From assembly GCA_038503035.1 (NCBI GenBank), contig JAVSML010024368.1:789250-853249 (forward strand): DNA of 64,000 nucleotides, written 5' to 3'. This document shows positions 34,558 through 46,679 of this stretch, in pieces. Numbering within the stretch: the stretch's first letter is position 1; each line of letters starts with the position of its first letter. This DNA is from Crocodylus rhombifer. Its lineage: Eukaryota > Chordata > Crocodylia > Crocodylidae. The notes under the pieces are model-generated. The model was given only the letters and a program-made list of their open reading frames with translations, made no database searches and was not told the origin of the DNA. A program made the position numbers and the translations under genes.

Positions 34558-35333
34558 TAGTAAAAGAAACTTATATCTTATTAGCATCAGCTAAGCTCTG
34601 GTCCTACATATTTTACATTTTCCATTGCAAACATTTCTGTAAGCAAATTTTCTGTGGTGTAGAGAATAAAGTGTTAAAATTATACCTCTGAACAGAAAAT
34701 GTCTTTACTAATCATGTAAACCAAATATTCTTATTCATGCCAGGTCCAAGTGGAATTTAAAACAGAACTCTCTCTTCTCTGTTTAAGATTCAAACAGGAC
34801 ACAAAATCCATTAGATAAAGACATGTTGTAATGTGTTATATTACTTACGTCACAAAGGTTGAGAGTTTACTTAATAATTAAAAACTGATTTAATATTTTT
34901 TATAACAGAAGGTTTAACAATTTTATTTGTACTAACATGCTTCTAGTTCACACTTTCACTATGTAAAAATTCTTGTTGAAATAATATATGTTTATGTCAA
35001 AACTCTAAAATTCCCAAAGGGAGCATTGTGTGCAGTTGTGCTGATAGCATGAAAAAGAAGTCCACGCTAATGTGAACTATACACACTCTTTCTCATAGAA
35101 AAATTCAAAAACTTAATTTATAAAATATTGGGGTTTTTTCAGCACATTTTATTGGAGAAAAAAGCCAAGACTGTAGTGGATCCGATTAAAACTGGTTTTA
35201 GTTTTATCAATAAAAGAGAGACTATTTCAGGTATACAGAGCTCATTGTGAATTCGTATTTAAAAGAATCTTTGCCTATTTAAAAGAAAAATTCTTGAGGC
35301 TAAACAATTATAGACTATAAGTACAAGGTCTGT
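34558..35333. other. No gene or clear repeat seen
   Basis: AT-rich unique-looking DNA up to the TA target of the mariner. Confidence 0.4.
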
Positions 35334-36203
35334 TCAAAAAATATCGAGACTGAATGTGTATTTGTGATACAAAGTATTAGGTGGGGGACATGGCTTGAAG
35401 TGAAATCATTTGCGTCTTGCGTCCCCTTTCATTATGTCACTGTCCAGAACAATGCATGTGCCTTAAATTTTGCATGAAAAATCAGGAAAACGGTGAGTGA
35501 AATATTTGAATTACTTAAAATAGCATTTGGTGATGACACTGTGAGCCATGCAAGAGTTTTTGAATGCTATCGTCAGATTAAAGGACAATCATCGTTTGAA
35601 AGTGATAAGGACTCCAGACACCCTTCAAAATTGCAAAATGATGAAAATGTGGCAGCGGTTCGCAGTTTGGTTCAAGATGATAGGCAACTGACTGTCTGAG
35701 AGCGAGCAAAAGAATTTGGAATTTCTGTTGGTTCATGTCATTTATTCTAACTGGCAATTTGGGAATGAAATGACCAGAAAAACGACTAGAAAAGGGGTGT
35801 CTGACTCTTGGATGCTTCACCATGACATGCACCTGCCCACTCAGCACAGCTTGTGAAGCAATTGTTAGGCAAATTTTAGCCAAACACTGTATCCCATAAG
35901 TGCTGCAGCCTTCATATTCACCTAATGTGGCCCCATGTGACTTTTTTCTCTTCCCTCAACTAAAGAAAACCTTGAATGGAAGAAGATTTTGTGATGTGGA
36001 AACCATAAAACAAAATGTAACTGAGCAGCTTTTAGCTATTCCACAAATTACTTATCAGAGGTGCTTCCAACAATGGCAGAAACATTGGGAGAAGTGTGTG
36101 GCTGCAGAAGGAGCATACTTCAAAGGAAATTAAGTGGAAACCCCGTAAATAAAATAATTTGTTTCCTACGGCATCAGTCTTGATACTTTTTGAGCAGTCC
36201 TCG
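35334..36203 (+). mobile_element. Mariner transposon, internally deleted
   Basis: An 870-bp element with about 28-bp inverted ends (caaggtctgttcaaaaaata left; tactttttgagcagtcctcg right). It is flanked by TA at 35332-35333 and 36204-36205. A complete mariner is about 1.3 kb, so roughly a third is missing. Parts of both ends of the transposase gene remain (next entry). Confidence 0.88.
35493..36133 (+). pseudogene. Mariner transposase remnant
   Basis: The N-terminal part (ELLKIAFGDDTVSHARVFEC, then EDDRQLTV-like to a TGA at 35697) carries the helix-turn-helix region that binds the ends. After a short shifted stretch (KEFGISVGSCH) there is a gap. The C-terminal part follows at 35900-36133 (LQPSYSPNVAPCDFFLFPQL ... 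FQQWQKHWEKCVAAEGAYF). The D in APCDFFLFP corresponds to the third catalytic Asp of the D,D34D triad. The region with the first two Asp residues is deleted and frames are broken, so the enzyme is dead. Confidence 0.85.
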
Positions 36204-36500
36204 TATACCTGTCTTGTCAGTCTTTGTCATCTTGGCTGAAAAGGACATAATTCAGGGTAATCCTACAGAACAGTGTCTTATTGAAATCCTGCCTTGTTGA
36301 AATCAATGGGATTTCTGGCCTTGGCTTCAGGCAGGGCAGGATTTTACCTACCGTTCTTAATGACTAGATACAGACATTTAAAAATTGCAAGGAAGAATCA
36401 ATCCAAGTTATGCAGTTTTCTGTAAGTGGCATAGTTTAGATTGGTAGTGAACAGAACACACATTTGCCCTTTGCAGGGAGGAGAAGGGACAAATCTTAGA
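36204..36500. other. No gene or clear repeat seen
   Basis: Contains tcaatgggatttctgg and gggcaggattttac motifs, possibly traces of the palindromic MITE seen at 34515. Confidence 0.35.
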
Positions 36501-36600
36501 CTGGCTTCTGCTTTAAACCAGTTTCTGTGTGCTGAACTTCTGTTCTGTTACAGGTACAGACTAGTTTCCAATATGATCACTTATACCATCTGTACCTGGC
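36501..36600 (+). mobile_element. ggacagacatt family, partial copy C
   Basis: ttaaaccagtttctgtgtgc, tgttctgttacaggtacaga and gatcactta match the right part of the element at 30205-31469. The left part is absent. Confidence 0.5.
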
Positions 36601-39600
36601 CTTTTTATTGATGATTTTATAAAAGCAAAATGATTTTGGAGACTTCATCTTTCCTTCCTCCCTCCTCCCTCATGGCTTCTGGAGCAATTGCTGTTCTATT
36701 TTGAAAGTCCTCCTACTTGTGCGTCCCTTTTTGGTCTTGTGTCCCTTTCTACCTCTTTTATCTGCTCACACACACTGCAGAGCATTCGCTTCGTTATCTT
36801 CAGCAATTACATTAAAAGTAAACAAAATGTTCATCACATACTGCATTTGTAATGTAAGTGGGTTATTTTAGCCCTTTAATAATGGAGCTTGATCCTGTTA
36901 GATACACAGCTATCCAAACCAGAAGTGGTTCCCTTAAGGGACTTTTAATATGAGTTTAGCATCACACAAATGTCTGAACAAAAATGAGAGAAGTTACATA
37001 ATCCAAAGACTTTCCTATTAGCTTCCTTTGGCTTTTAGTGAATTTGGTTGTATCTACTGTTACACTCCCTTTCCCCCCCTCCTGTATATTTCCATTGGCT
37101 CTGTTTGCTTTCAAAAGGGTACAAGTGACTCCAGTTGCCTTCACTGGCAATTATTTATATTCCTCATTTGCTTGGGGCGTAGTGCTAACTTGTTTGTTCA
37201 TGCTGCTCCCTACTGTGTTCCATCTATATATTAAAATCTCATATTAAAACTCTTCTAAAACTGTAGCCAATAGCTGACTTAAACCCTTCTTACCTTTCTT
37301 TTTCCAATTCATTTCAGCCTTCAGTTCTCTCCTCACGGTAATCAGTTAGCAATAAGACTTCGCATTTAATTTATATGTAAAAGTAAACTGATTTTTTTTA
37401 TTTAATCAAATACATAAGCAATGCAGTTTAATACCTCAGAATTCTACTAGAATACATTTTCTGGATCCAGACCGTACCAATAAATGAAACTGAAATGAAA
37501 ATATTTGAAAACTAGTGCATTTCTCCTTCTCTAACAAAAGTGGTTTTGAAAGACTTTTGTTTCTCCTACACTGGCTGCTTCCATTAGTAACACATAAAAC
37601 TGTTGGGGGTTTATGTTAATGCAGTCCTCAGCTTTTTCAGGAAAAAAAACAGAACTAGAGTGCCAGAACTCAAAAGATTTTTAGTTTACTACTAAAATAA
37701 ATGTGTTTGAAATGTGTAAGTTTGCACATGAATTCTGTTAATGGGATTCCAAACAAGCATTTTATAAAAGAAAACCTTTTCAGTTCAACTCCATGGGTTA
37801 CCAGGGTGTTTCTCTGGGTTTTCTTTTAAATCTTTTCTCTCGAGTTATTTTGCCCTTTCTGTTTTTGCTAAACACGTATAGAAGTATTCTCTCTCTTTTA
37901 TATTCTTCATGGCAAAGAATTTTGTGAATCTTTGTATGAAAGGTTCGTATCTATACAAACATTGCATTGTGCTGTGCTATACCTGTGGAATATTAGCAAC
38001 AACAGCCAAGGGCTAGGACGGTGTTTTAGTCTTCAGGTCTGTGTATTAAACACTTCAGAGACACAGAAAAGTCAATGATTCCTCATTCCCTTTTCAGTTT
38101 TACTGAGTTCAGGGTTCATCTTTCTCTACCATCTTTACTCCACTTTTTCTCAGCTGTTTCTTTAGAATATAATTTTTTTTTTTTTACACACTGTGTGTTA
38201 TATGAGGTTTAATTTAAAGCAGGTTTGGTTTAGGTTGTTTTTCAAAGTAAATAACTCATTTTCTTTCATGACTATTCCAGCTGTTTCTTCCTGTCAGTTT
38301 TTGATCTCCCGGTACCAACATTACAACATTTTTATAAAGAAGTATAGCAAGCTTCTGGGTTGTCTAAGACTTTTTGTTTTGTTTAGAATAGACAAGTATC
38401 ATAATTGCACATGCCAAACATGCTGTCCCTTTTTTCTTTGTGAAGAAAATATCTTGTCTATTTGGAAAACATTTTTCAGCCTGTTAGACTCTGTTCTTTA
38501 AAATGACTATAAATTGTTATTGGTTCCCATATCAAATTTCCTTTGTATCAAATTTTCCAGCTTATACATAAAACAATGTTCTTCCCTAAGTGCCCTGCTG
38601 GCAAACTCATCTGAAATCTGAGAGTTAAACAGGGCACTTCCCTACTTGCACATCCCCTCCGAAGTCAAAATTATTATATAGGTAAGGTACATATATGTAT
38701 TGTACTGCCTATGTTTTTTAATGATGCAAAAGAAGATAAGGTAAAAAGCAAAAATGTTATAAGCCTTGATATTTGGAAATCAGCTTGAGTTTGTTTAAGA
38801 AAAATAAAGCAATGGCAGCAGAATTGTATAATGCCAACATGTAAATGACTCCATTACTGATGCATAAACAGGTAAAATAAAGCACACCAGATAAAAATAA
38901 AACAGTATTTTGTGAATGATCATAATTTGATAAGCACAATTTGTAACACAATAATATTTGGACACATCTTTTCACTTAACCTGAAAATTTGAAGTAGAGG
39001 TAGTTTTGGTAATAATCTTCAGAAGGCTTCACTTCCTGATTTTTATAAATGCTGGTTTCAGATTATAGTCATGATTTGTAAGGTAACTGTAGTTTGCACT
39101 TTAGAGGTAAATATAGGACAAAGAAAAGGTTTTAGATATGTTTTTATAGACTCAAGTCCTACCATGTGTGGCTCTAGCTACATAAATTCATTATGCAGGC
39201 AGGAAATGGTCTAGATTATTTCCTGGCTGTTTAACTTTACAGTACAGGGTATGTCAGTTAATTTATGGAGTTTTAGGAATTAGCTTGCAATCAAAAGTGA
39301 TACCATATGTTTAGTTTTCATTTTTGCTCTGTCTGAACAATATTTGTTTCAGCTTACATATAGTAACTTATTTTATACTTAACAACTGTGTAAACTGAGC
39401 AATGACTACTCGGTCATTGTGAAATTGAAGTCAGTTTAAATTCCCACTAGGAATACTACAGATCTTGCCTTTTTCTCACTGAATTTCTTGTTATTTTGTT
39501 AATTGACTATAATAATCTTACTCTAAAAATATGAATTCCAAACAGTAGAAAACAGTAGGTAGTGATGTTCTCAGGTGTTAGATTGCTAAAAATATGTCTT

Positions 39601-39655
39601 CTAATAATTCTCAGATTAGGGTAGGAATCAGGGATGCCTTTACTGTTTTATTTTA
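36601..39655. other. Long repeat-poor AT-rich stretch
   Basis: About 3 kb without a recognised transposon, exon or RNA gene. Confidence 0.4.
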
Positions 39656-39715
39656 TTATTGGATTGTAAGCTGTCTGCGACAGGGATCATAACATCCTAC
39701 GTGTTTATCTAGTGC
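39656..39715 (+). mobile_element. L2/SINE-type 3' tail remnant
   Basis: ttggattgtaagctgtctgc then gacagggatcat resembles the L2-like tail noted at 30072. Confidence 0.35.
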
Positions 39716-40090
39716 CAGATGATTGTGGGTGTTCCTGCTAATTAACAATGAAAAAATAAATTTGAAGCAGAATCAGTATTGTCATTCTTCAAAAAATAAC
39801 TCATATCTGACTCATCAGAAGGGAGGGAGCCCATGGCATTATGGTTTACAGTATAGTCTTCTTTCATTTTAGCTATAGGAATAATAAGTGAAGGAACGTG
39901 CATGTATGGGAAGAAAGGTCAGAGTGGAAGCAGGCTGTTATCTTCTACTAGCCAATTGCTCGTCAGGAATGACAGGGGGAGGGAGCATGGGGAGACAGAG
40001 TCCCGCAGGCTCCCCCCCCCAATCTAGGCCACTCCTCCTTTACCTCTGGCTGCTTGGGGTCCAGACCCACTCCCCCCCCAGCTTCTTTAA

Positions 40091-40345
40091 AATGCAACCA
40101 TGGATGTCACCAGCCTGTATACTAACATCCCACACCAGGAAGAAACAGGTGACTGCCTGAAATACCTTTAAGACAACAAAGTGTACTCAGGTTTGCAACA
40201 CATTGTACAAATCTTTCACATCATGCTCACCCACAACTTCACTTTCAACAATTGTTAATTTCTCCAAACCATGGGCACAGCTGTGGACACAAAGATGGCT
40301 CCACAACATGCCAACCTATTCATGAGCCACCAGGAGGGGAAAAAA
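40091..40345 (+). pseudogene. Penelope-like reverse transcriptase fragment
   Basis: From 40100 the plus strand reads MDVTSLYTNIPHQEE, RT motif A in the form typical of Penelope-like elements. About 57 codons later come FLQTMGTAVDTKMAPQH and ANLFM, the motif B block. In-frame stops separate them. No GIY-YIG endonuclease is visible because the fragment ends at an A-run (40339-40349). A minus-strand LINE of another family starts immediately after. It supports the view that the repeats at 2781, 3790, 9471 and 63330 are Penelope-like. Confidence 0.7.
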
Positions 40346-40352
40346 AAAAAAT

Positions 40353-42165
40353 CTAGAAAACTTCATCATCCACACCTTCACAGGGGATGAAGACCCTCAA
40401 GGCTAACAGGTCCCCAAATTTGCCCAGTACCAGGCAGATATTCTTGTTCACATTGAGCTTGGCCCCTGATACTGCTTTGTATACCTGTGTGTATATTAAC
40501 ACTTTCCACCAACCACTTGTCATTACACTGGATGTTGAGGTCATCCATGTAGGCTAGACTCTTGTCTCTGCCTTGCTTCCCCCAGGCATCTTCACTCCAC
40601 TGATCCTGGGACCTCATCTGAACTGCTAGGCTAGCAGTTCCATCACACAGATGAAGAAGATCAGGGATAGTTGGCAGCCCTGCTGAATGCCCAACTCCAT
40701 CATAGTTGGAATGATCATAAACCCATTCACCAGCACCCTACTGCTCAAAGTGTAGAGTGTCTTTGCTCAGGTGACAAAGGTTAGGAGAGCTCCCATCTTC
40801 TTCAGCATCTTGAACAGAAATTGATGGTGCACTCAGTTCTGGGCCAGATCAAGGTTCAGCATGGTGGTATTCAGCCCTTTCTCCCATTGGTATCACAGCG
40901 TGTTGCAGCAGGGATCTGTGGTTCTGTTGCCCCAGGACCACGCACAACTTTTCTTTGTGAATCACAGCATCTATAGCAAACTTAAAGAGCTCATCCAAAA
41001 CTTTGGCCATCTGTTTATAGTCAAAGATCAGGAGTGTTATGGGTCTCCAGCTTTTCTTCAGGGTTGTGAGCCCCTGATCCATCCCAGCTCACAGGTGGCC
41101 CTTTTGCAGCCACTCCCTGTACACCTCCAGCAGGTCCAGGCCTACCTGATCCCAGAAGATGACACAGAACTTCCTTGGACAAGCCATCTTCCCAGGAGGC
41201 TTACCATTCTTGAAGCTGTAGAGTCTTGTTGATCTCCTTCAGAGTCCACACTTCCACCAACTTCTAGCCCTCGTCCCTCTGAGGTCCCAGGTGAGTTCCT
41301 GCAATAAGTCCTGTATGGCTCCCCCTGGTTCTCTGGGCACGCTGTGTACAGCTCCTGCCAGAAAGCTGCTGCCATCTCCAGCATTCCTTCATCCAGTCAG
41401 TGCTCCACTCCCACTCTGTCTGCCAAGATGGTCATGGCCTGCCTCTTGGCTTTCTTTAACCTGCTGAACCACTCTTCCCCCTCCTTTACCCGGGGGTCCC
41501 AGGTGAAGATCTTCTTCCTGGCCTGTTCTCTGTACCAGGCCCTGATCTGAGCTTTCACCTCCCACATGGCCTCCTTTATACATCAACCCCAACTTGCTTG
41601 CTTATGCAGGTTCTCCAACTTGTGGTTTAGGCATTTGTGGTGCCTCTTGTGGAACCAGGTTCATCACCTGCTGGCCTACTGGAAGAAGGCTGCCACTGTC
41701 TCTCTAACACTGGCCCAACCACTCTGTGTGGTTCTGGTACCCAGCTCTGAGGGTCTACCACCCTGTGCAGCTCTGTCTGAAATCCCACTGAATCTTTTCA
41801 GCATCCAGGAGGCTCACATTCAGCTTCCACACATCTCTGCCCTTCTTCAGTTGCCCCCCATGTCTCCCTTCCCTGTCAGGAGGAAGTGGTCTGAGACGCA
41901 GACAGGCATGGCTGTGGCTTTCACTACTGTCCATGCATTGGAGAGGAAGATCATGGCTATATGGGACCTTGTCTTCCCTGCAGGGTCTACCCAGATGAAG
42001 TTTCTTCCAGGCCTTAGGGCTCCCTTGCCCACATCCACCAGGATGTAGTCACAGGCAAGCTGGTTCAACAGCCTGGAGGATCTGTCCAGGCCCGTCTTTT
42101 GGTCTCAGCTTGTTCTGTCTCCCTCTTTGATGATGCATTTGAAATTTCCTGAGATCACCTGAGCT
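40353..42165 (-). pseudogene. Decayed LINE ORF2 resembling Tx1/L1 group
   Basis: Read from 42165 leftward, the minus strand first gives endonuclease pieces: a GNFKCII region, then FIWVDPAGKTRSHIAMIFLS and CVSDHFLL, with the SDH catalytic His. RT pieces follow: SWRPITLLIFDYKQMAKVLD near 41040, and YMDDLNIQCNDKWLVESVNI near 40560, motif C as YMDD. Reading frames change repeatedly, so the gene is dead. The order EN then RT and the WRPITLL / DYK blocks match L1-superfamily proteins, probably the Tx1 branch. Both ends are truncated: the left abuts a Penelope-like fragment, the right a younger CR1. Confidence 0.6.
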
Positions 42166-42169
42166 TCTG

Positions 42170-43720
42170 GAGGGGTTGGCCGTATTCAAGTCAGCCAATC
42201 CGGATGATCTCCACCCTAGAGTTCTAAAGGAACTGGCTGAGGTCATTCCAAGTCCCCTGGCACAACTTTATGAGCACTCGTGGTGCTCTGCTGAGGTACT
42301 GGAGGACTGGAAGAGGGCCAACATGGTCCCCATCTTCAAAAAAGGCAGGAAGGAAGACCTGGGAAATTATAGGCCGGTTAGTCTTACCTCGATCCTAGGC
42401 AAGCTGTTCAAGAAAATTATGCTGGCACACATCCAGGAGGGGCCAGCAAGGGACTGCATGCTTAGGGGCAACCAACATGGGTTCATCAGTGGCAGGTCCT
42501 GTCACACCAACCTGGTGGCCTTTTACGATCAGATCACCAGATCATTAAATGCAGGGGTAGCAGTGGATATAGTCTTCCTGGACTTCCGGAAGGCTTTTGA
42601 CACTGTCTCTCACCCCGTTCTCATTAAGAAACTGGGGGGCTGTGGTGCAGACACCCACACAGTCAAATGGGTCACCAACTGGCTGAAGGGCCGCATCCAG
42701 AGGGTGGTAGTGGATGGGTCCTTCTCAGCCATGGAAGGACATGGGTAGTGGGGTTCCTCAGGGCTCGGTCCTCGGGCCCGCACTGTTCAACATCTTCATC
42801 AATGATTTGGATGAGAGGGTAAAAAGCACCCTGTTCAAATTTGCTGATGACACTAAGATGTGGGGGGACGTGGGCACACTGGAAGGATGCAACAGGCTAC
42901 AATCAGACCTAGACAGGTTACAAGGGTGGGCGGACGAGAATAGGATGGGTTTCAACACAGACAAGTGCAAGGTGATGCACCTGGGGAGGAACAACCGGCA
43001 CCATACCTACAGGTTAGGGAACTCCCCTCTTGTCAGCACAGAGGCGGAAAGGGATCTGGGGGTCATCATTGACTCCAAGATGAACATGGGCCGGCAGTGT
43101 GGAGAGGCAGTTAGGAAGGCCAGCCGCACCTTGTCATGCATCCACAGATACATCTTGAGCAGATCCAAAGAAGTGATCCTCCCCCTCTATGTGGCACTGG
43201 TCAGGCCGCAGCTGGAGTATTGCGTCCAGTTCTGGGCGCCACACTTCAAGAGGGATGTCAACAGCATGGAGAGGTCCAGAGGATGGCCACTCGCATGATC
43301 AGGGGACAACAGGGCAGGCCCTATGAGGAGAGGCTACGGGACCTGAACCTGTTCAGCCTCCAAAAGAGAAGGCTGAGGGGGGATCTAGTGGCCTGTTATA
43401 AACTAGTCAGGGGAGATCAGCAGCATTGGGGGAGTCACTGTTCCCCTGAGCACCGCCAGGAGTGACTAGGAATAACGGTCACAAGCTGGCAGAGGGTAGG
43501 TTTAGGTCAGATATCAGGAGGCGCTACTTCACAGTCAGGGTGGCTAGGGTCTGGAACCAACTTCCAAGAGAAGTGGTGCTGGCTCCTACTCTGGGGGTGT
43601 TTAAGAGGATGTTAGATGAACAACTTTCTGGGGTCATTTGACCCCAGTATTCTTTCCTGCCATGGTAGGGGGTCGGACTAGATGATCTGCTCAGGTCCCT
43701 TCTGACCCTAGAAACTATGG
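42170..43720 (+). mobile_element. CR1 LINE, 1.55 kb, young copy
   Basis: A 5'-truncated CR1 running from the RT fingers to the 3' end (cctgccatggtagggggtcg, then ctagatgatctgctcaggt). Its 3' part is closely similar to the copy at 4562-5147. The left boundary abuts the decayed LINE. Its better preservation suggests it inserted later. Confidence 0.9.
42176..43645 (+). pseudogene. CR1 ORF2 reverse transcriptase, frameshifted
   Basis: The RT domain is nearly complete: KRANMVPIFKKGRKEDLGNY (fingers), VDIVFLDFRKAFDTVSH (motif A), SGVPQGSVLGPALFNIF (motif B), FKFADDTKMWG (motif C, 42840-42851) and the C-terminal tail. Breaks found by comparison with the 4562 copy: one extra A at about 42731 (gccatgg), one missing G at about 43274 (gagaggtcc against gagagggtcc), and another single-base loss near 43422. 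The catalytic Asp pair is intact, but the frameshifts and lack of endonuclease make it non-functional. Confidence 0.88.
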
Positions 43721-44825
43721 AAGTTTTTGGCTTGAAAGATACCATGAGAAAGCAGGAAAAGTGGTGGAGGTCCAGGACAAGGTGGGGGTGTGGCTGGATC
43801 CTGGAGGGCCAGAGCAATGTTGAAAAGTGAGCCTGGGCCCCCAGAGAGGCTTTGTCTTCTACCAGGGGCAACCTAAGCTCTGCTGAAAATGAGAGGAACA
43901 GGGGCATTTGGTGGCACAGTAACTTTCCTGAGTGCAAATGTCCTACCTTCGCCTGAAATTTCACAAGGAAGCCTCTTTTCTTTGCCTCCATGGGCTCCTG
44001 ACCTGAGGTCCAGTAACTCCTGGTTTTTGGGTCCCCATTTCCCCCCACATGAGTAGGGAGGTATCTCAAAGTTCTGTATCCAAACTGATAAGAACAGATT
44101 GAATTTTATTAGTGGATGTTCAGAATTATGAATCAAAAAGATGACAAAACCAGTAGGGAAATAGAGAGTACCTGAGCAAGAGACTAATATAAGAGGGATG
44201 GGGGCAAGGAGAACACAACTAGGTTATAGAAAATACAGTGTTATCCAACTAAGCCTGTGGGAGCTACACTTTTACTACTTACATGCAATACAAATGATGG
44301 AGGGGTTGCAAAAATTCATATAAATAGGAATATATATCAATATCTATCTATCTAAAACACAATACCTCTACCAACCTATCCCATGGCTGCTATGGCTCAC
44401 TTGACAGTCCAAAGCCCATCATTGGGATTATACTGTACACATTCCCATCACAATATCCACACCCACACTCCAACATGTCTGTGAACTTGTGTGTCCATCA
44501 TGATCAGCATCCCCTTGCCTGTCACAATGACGTAACCTCCCCTCCCCCCTCCTCTATTCCTGTCTGTTTCCCAGTCCTCTCACTTATCATAGTTATCTTG
44601 TCCCTCATCAACTGTACCACGTCATTGTCTTAATTGTCACTTTTCAGGGGTCCATCCCTGAACAGTCTGTGCCAGTCCATCCTCTTCCATGTGATCCCCA
44701 CCACCACCTTCCTGATGTCTGCTCCCACTAACTATTTTGCCATTTCTTCAGACTCCTTTCTAATAATGCATATTGTACCATGAACTTCTCCACCAAGGTG
44801 TTTTCCATTCTTCCTTCCCTCTTTT
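43721..44825. other. No gene or clear repeat recognised
   Basis: Mixed sequence with minus-strand frames (43524-44136) that partly overlap the CR1 tail and show no domain beyond it. It could be older LINE sequence split by the CR1, but I see no motif. Confidence 0.35.
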
Positions 44826-44872
44826 GATCTCCCGAGGTCCCTTCCAGCCCTAATGTCTATGAAATCTATGAA
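44826..44872 (+). mobile_element. CR1 3' tail fragment
   Basis: gatctcccgaggtcccttcc, agccctaatgtctatgaaat and ctatgaaa match the CR1 3' terminus with its short tail repeat. Confidence 0.65.
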
Positions 44873-44874
44873 AA

Positions 44875-45398
44875 ATCTTTACCATGTCCTCAAGACTTTT
44901 CCAGCTAAGTACCTACAAAAGCTCACCATTTTCCCTTCTCCCTTTACCCCCACCATCCACATTCTGCTAATGAATTTTGTGTAAATACCTTTACGTTCTG
45001 CATATCCCAAACAATTTTACCCAGAAATGCTCTGTCACCCCCCTCTCTCAGCCTGGCACATACTATTAGTGTAGCCCTGCCCCTCCACATGATGGAGCAG
45101 GACCAGGCTGCCCTGTACCTCAACTGCATATAGATTTTTTGAGGATCTCATGACTCATGATTGGAACCAGGTGTTCTTGTCATGAGTAGGAGGCTAATTA
45201 GCACATGGCTCCTTTGTGGAGGGATATCTGGAGTACACCTACATATTGAGCAGTGCTGAGCTGTGGGGTCACCATGACTTGAAAGGTGTTGTCTCTGACA
45301 GTTCATTGGGCTGGGCACTATATGGTAAAGCACAAATCTTTGGAAAATGGTGAACTTCTGCAGGTACTTAGCTGGAAAAGTTTTGAGGACATGGTAAA
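44875..45398. repeat. Inverted duplication, ~60-bp arms
   Basis: tctttaccatgtcctcaaga, cttttccagctaagtacc and caccattttcc (44875-44935) recur as the reverse complement at about 45340-45398 with roughly 90% identity. The arms enclose LINE-like sequence. Confidence 0.7.
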
Positions 45399-45960
45399 GA
45401 GAGGAGGGCTTGGATCCCCACTGACACTCCCCAGCCCACTACACAAGAGCAGAGAAGTTCATGGTACAACATGCATTGTTAGAAAGGAACCCAAAGAAAT
45501 GGCAAAATCCCATTCTCCTGCTTGTTTTCCCCTACATATCTCTTGCCTCACCACCAACTCCCTTTTGCTGTCCCAGAAAAAGGTGCATAATTCACTGTGT
45601 GTCCTTTGTGCTTGTTGCCACATTGGAGGAAACACAATTCCTACATAGAGGATAACTGGTAATAATACTATTGTTATCAGTTCCATTTTACCTCACTTAA
45701 GTCCTCTGGAAATAGAGAATGCTGTTTATCTGCCATACATAATTGGCGATTATCTTTTCCCAGGCCTCATCACCTTTCCCTTTCATGTCCATCTCTACTC
45801 CCAGAATCTTCATTCCTTCTGTTTGTAGCTGCAAACTGCAGTCTTCCAGCCCTTCCCAGTTCCCATGAGCATGCTCTATATTATGATATTCATCCAGAGC
45901 CAAATGTTTGTGCTTTACCATATAGTTAATTGGGCTGGGATTTTTCTTTGGCTTTCTCTC
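44940..45960 (-). pseudogene. LINE RT C-terminal remnants (Tx1/L1-like)
   Basis: The minus strand at 45921-45697 reads QLQTEGMKILGVEMD and WEKIIANYVWQINS. It resembles the LKYLGV...WEEVLARV...W block that follows the RT palm in Tx1/L1-type proteins. Further on, 45129-44944 reads RYRAAWSCSIM and AFLGKIVWDMQNVKVFTQNS, plausibly the C-terminal part. Stops and frame changes abound. It may belong to the same family as 40353-42165, but the relative order shows it is not simply the continuation of that copy. Confidence 0.4.
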
Positions 45961-46579
45961 TAGCTTGCCCCTTCAGCCTTTTCGTTAGGGGCAAGCAAAA
46001 CTAGGGAGAATCTGAATTCCAAGGCCTCTGGGTTTGGGGCTTGCACATAGTGCCAAATCCAGGTCAGACCTCCTATCTTTAGCCCCAGGCTGAACAGTTT
46101 AGGAGGTAGGATAGTTGCTAGCCACGCAGGCTTGAATAATTGAGCTCTGCTCAGTCAATAGAATTCAGAACTGATTTGGCTGGTTTGGCCCAAGACATGA
46201 AATTTATTTATTTTTTTAAATGGTAGGTTCCCATCACAGATTAAGCTCAGCTCACTCAGTCTGGAATTCAAAACTAATTCAGCATTAAGCAAAAAACAGT
46301 AAGTTTGCCCTATATGGACCATGGGTTTTGTACTCATGCTTAGCATTGGCTGCATTTAATCAGCTTTATAGTTGGTTTCTATTACTGACCACATGCTACT
46401 TTTGGAAGTAGTTTAATTATAGACCAAGTATTTAGTGAGGTTTCTTTGTATGAAAATGTAAGATGAGGAGCTCTCCCCCCATGTAGATTGGGGGAGGGGG
46501 GGAACCCTTCATTTTGTATTCAAGTAGTATTTTTAGGTCTGCTGCATAGTAGTTGGGTATGTCTCCAGGTGGGTAATAT
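45961..46579. other. No gene or clear repeat seen
   Basis: Ordinary DNA between LINE pieces. No supported feature. Confidence 0.4.
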
Positions 46580-46679
46580 AGATTCATAGATTGTAAGGCT
46601 GGATGGGACCTTGGAAGATCATCAGGTCTAGCCCCCTGCAGCAAGCAGGAAAGATAACTGGGGTCAGATGACCCCCAGC

